Source: Bog-473 sp963743785 (lineage in GTDB: Bacteria; Actinomycetota; Acidimicrobiia; Acidimicrobiales; RAAP-2). From it: a stretch of DNA of 64,000 nucleotides. The number at the start of each line of letters is the position of its first letter. Position 1 is the stretch's first letter. The stretch spans positions 218,409-282,408 of the forward strand of contig CAVURD010000028.1 of the NCBI GenBank assembly GCA_963743785.1, written 5' to 3'. The notes beneath the pieces were generated by a model. The model ran no database searches. It saw only the letters and a list, made by a program, of their open reading frames with translations, and was not told the origin of the DNA. The translations under genes and the position numbers were made by a program. Below are positions 63,096-64,000 of the stretch, one piece after another.

Positions 63096-63539
63096 GTGGC
63101 CATCTACAACCACACGGGTCAAGTCGTCAGTGACCTCGAACGGGCGAAGCGCTTCTACCAGGAAGTGTTCGGTTTCAAGTTCTGGTACGAGATCACGCCG
63201 CCCGACGGGCCCACGGCCAAGCTCAGCGGTCTCACACCCCCCTTGGGAACCACCGCCTCATATCTGACCCTTGATGGCTTTGTGCTCGAACTCATGCACT
63301 ACGCCGCCACCGGTGCGACGGCTCCATTCCGGGCCCGCACGATGAACGAACCCGGGCTGACCCACCTCTCGATCTCAGTCGATGACGTCCGGGCCACGGC
63401 TGAAAAGGTGGCTGAATTCGGTGGAACGATCATTGAGGAAACCGACGTCGGGGCCGCAATTTTCGTGCGGGATCCTGACGGCCAATTGCTCGAGCTCCTG
63501 CCGGCCGCATATCGGGGCACGCTTCCGCCCAAGCCCTAG
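63096..63539 (+). CDS. VOC/glyoxalase-family protein
   Basis: A 147-residue protein from GTG 63096. NHTGQVVSDLERAKRFYQEVFGFKFW is the first beta-alpha-beta unit of the vicinal oxygen chelate fold; the repeat LTHLSISVDDVRATAEKVAEFGG and IFVRDPDGQLLELLPA complete it. The metal-ligand pattern (His in NHTG, His in LTHLS, Glu in LLELL) matches the fold's usual His/His/Glu ligands. VOC proteins open rings as extradiol dioxygenases or act as isomerases or resistance proteins; this short single-module form is more like a glyoxalase-type enzyme. It is followed by an aldehyde dehydrogenase on the same strand. Confidence 0.88.
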   Translation: MAIYNHTGQVVSDLERAKRFYQEVFGFKFWYEITPPDGPTAKLSGLTPPLGTTASYLTLDGFVLELMHYAATGATAPFRARTMNEPGLTHLSISVDDVRATAEKVAEFGGTIIEETDVGAAIFVRDPDGQLLELLPAAYRGTLPPKP

Positions 63540-63690
63540 ATCGAGTACCTCACCGATGGACGGACGTACGTCGCGCCAGTTGATTTCTGCGCTGGAGGCA
63601 GTCCGCTGGGTGGGTAGGTACGCTGGACCCCTGTTCACATGCATCGGAGCCCTCCTGGCATCTCCGGGGCGCAAAGAAGGAGAGACCCAA

Positions 63691-64000
63691 TTGACCGTCA
63701 CCAGTGGGACCGAGGCACCCCTCCGGCACGCCGACCGATTTTTCATCGATGGCGAGTGGGTCGCGCCATCGACCGATGCGACCTTCGACGTGATCGACTC
63801 GGGTACCGAGCAGGTGTACTTCCGGGTGCCCGAAGCGCAGGAGGCCGATATGGATCGCGCCGTCACGGCTGCCCGCCGCGCCTTCGACGAGGGGCCGTGG
63901 CCCAGCATGACCCACGCCGATCGGGCCGAATTCCTCCGGGGCATTGCCAGCGGGCTCCGGGATCGAGCCGAGGACATCGGGCAGATCTGGCCCCGCGAGT
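63691..64000 (+). CDS. Aldehyde dehydrogenase, N-terminal part (runs off the window)
   Basis: The frame starts at TTG 63691, chosen because AAGAAGGAGAG lies 6 bases upstream, and is open to the window edge. Its 103 visible codons read RFFIDGEWVAPSTDATFDVIDSGTEQVYFRVPEA, then RAVTAARRAFDEGPWPSMTHADRAEFLRGIA, which is the classic N-terminus of NAD(P)-dependent aldehyde dehydrogenases. The catalytic Cys and Glu lie beyond the window. It probably oxidises an aldehyde from the neighbouring pathway to the acid needed by the CoA ligases. Confidence 0.85.
   Translation, partial: MTVTSGTEAPLRHADRFFIDGEWVAPSTDATFDVIDSGTEQVYFRVPEAQEADMDRAVTAARRAFDEGPWPSMTHADRAEFLRGIASGLRDRAEDIGQIWPRE

Noticed and set aside
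1..64000. tRNA, rRNA, CRISPR arrays, insertion sequences, phage or plasmid origin genes
   Set aside because: None was seen on either strand; repeated units or transposase motifs are absent.

Overview
The window is high-GC DNA from an actinobacterium. Its content looks most like the Acidimicrobiia/Mycobacteriales style of catabolic genome: many short-chain dehydrogenases (SDRs), acyl-CoA dehydrogenases, AMP-forming CoA ligases, class I-type cytochromes P450, PF04909-like amidohydrolases, TetR regulators, an F420-type luciferase-like oxidoreductase and an NDMA-dependent-type alcohol dehydrogenase. The taxon is inferred from gene style only. No rRNA, tRNA, CRISPR array, phage gene or insertion sequence was seen.

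Layout. (1) 1-4.2 kb: the end of a lipid/steroid-type CoA operon (thiolase, DUF35 Zn-ribbon partner, acyl-CoA dehydrogenase, CoA ligase). (2) 4.3-11.5 kb: a looser region with a Tat-exported phosphoesterase, a secreted SGNH hydrolase, a DMT-type transporter, small ABM-like/flavin reductase-like genes (two frameshifted) and several non-coding stretches. (3) 11.5-17 kb: a branched-chain-amino-acid-type (HAAT) ABC importer with its binding protein divergent from a fused two-domain permease and two ATPases. (4) 17.4-26 kb: TetR genes, two alpha/beta hydrolases, an unusual internally duplicated protein of unknown function, a CoA ligase and an SDR.

(5) 26-43.9 kb is the heart of the window: a decayed SDR, a fused alpha-beta E1 2-oxoacid dehydrogenase, an acyl-CoA dehydrogenase, an SDR, an amidohydrolase, a cyclase-family hydrolase, a Baeyer-Villiger-type monooxygenase, a Rieske ring hydroxylase, a SnoaL-like protein, a class II aldolase, an ABM protein, an SDR-P450 pair with a TetR gene, a DapB-like oxidoreductase, a nitroreductase and another SDR. 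Three divergent promoters in this region share the same 13-bp operator-like sequence (ACYGGTCGGTACA), which suggests one regulon for an oxidative ring-attack pathway whose substrate is unknown.

(6) 44-49.3 kb: hydantoinase/oxoprolinase subunits HyuB-HyuA and an amidohydrolase. (7) 49.3-56.8 kb: three P450s, two SDRs, a TetR gene and a Zn alcohol dehydrogenase. (8) 56.8-64 kb: an amidohydrolase, a D-aminoacylase-like gene, an epoxide hydrolase and an LLM oxidoreductase, each broken by small indels, plus intact SDR, ferredoxin and VOC genes and the start of an aldehyde dehydrogenase. The clustering of single-base indels, some in homopolymers, means either local sequencing error or a decaying segment.

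Taken together, the genes can be read as activation (CoA ligases), ring/side-chain oxidation (P450s, Rieske, BVMO, SDR/ADH), hydrolysis (cyclase, amidohydrolases, epoxide and alpha/beta hydrolases) and thiolytic/oxidative finishing steps (thiolase, ACADs, E1 fusion). This pathway reading is inference from family membership and position.
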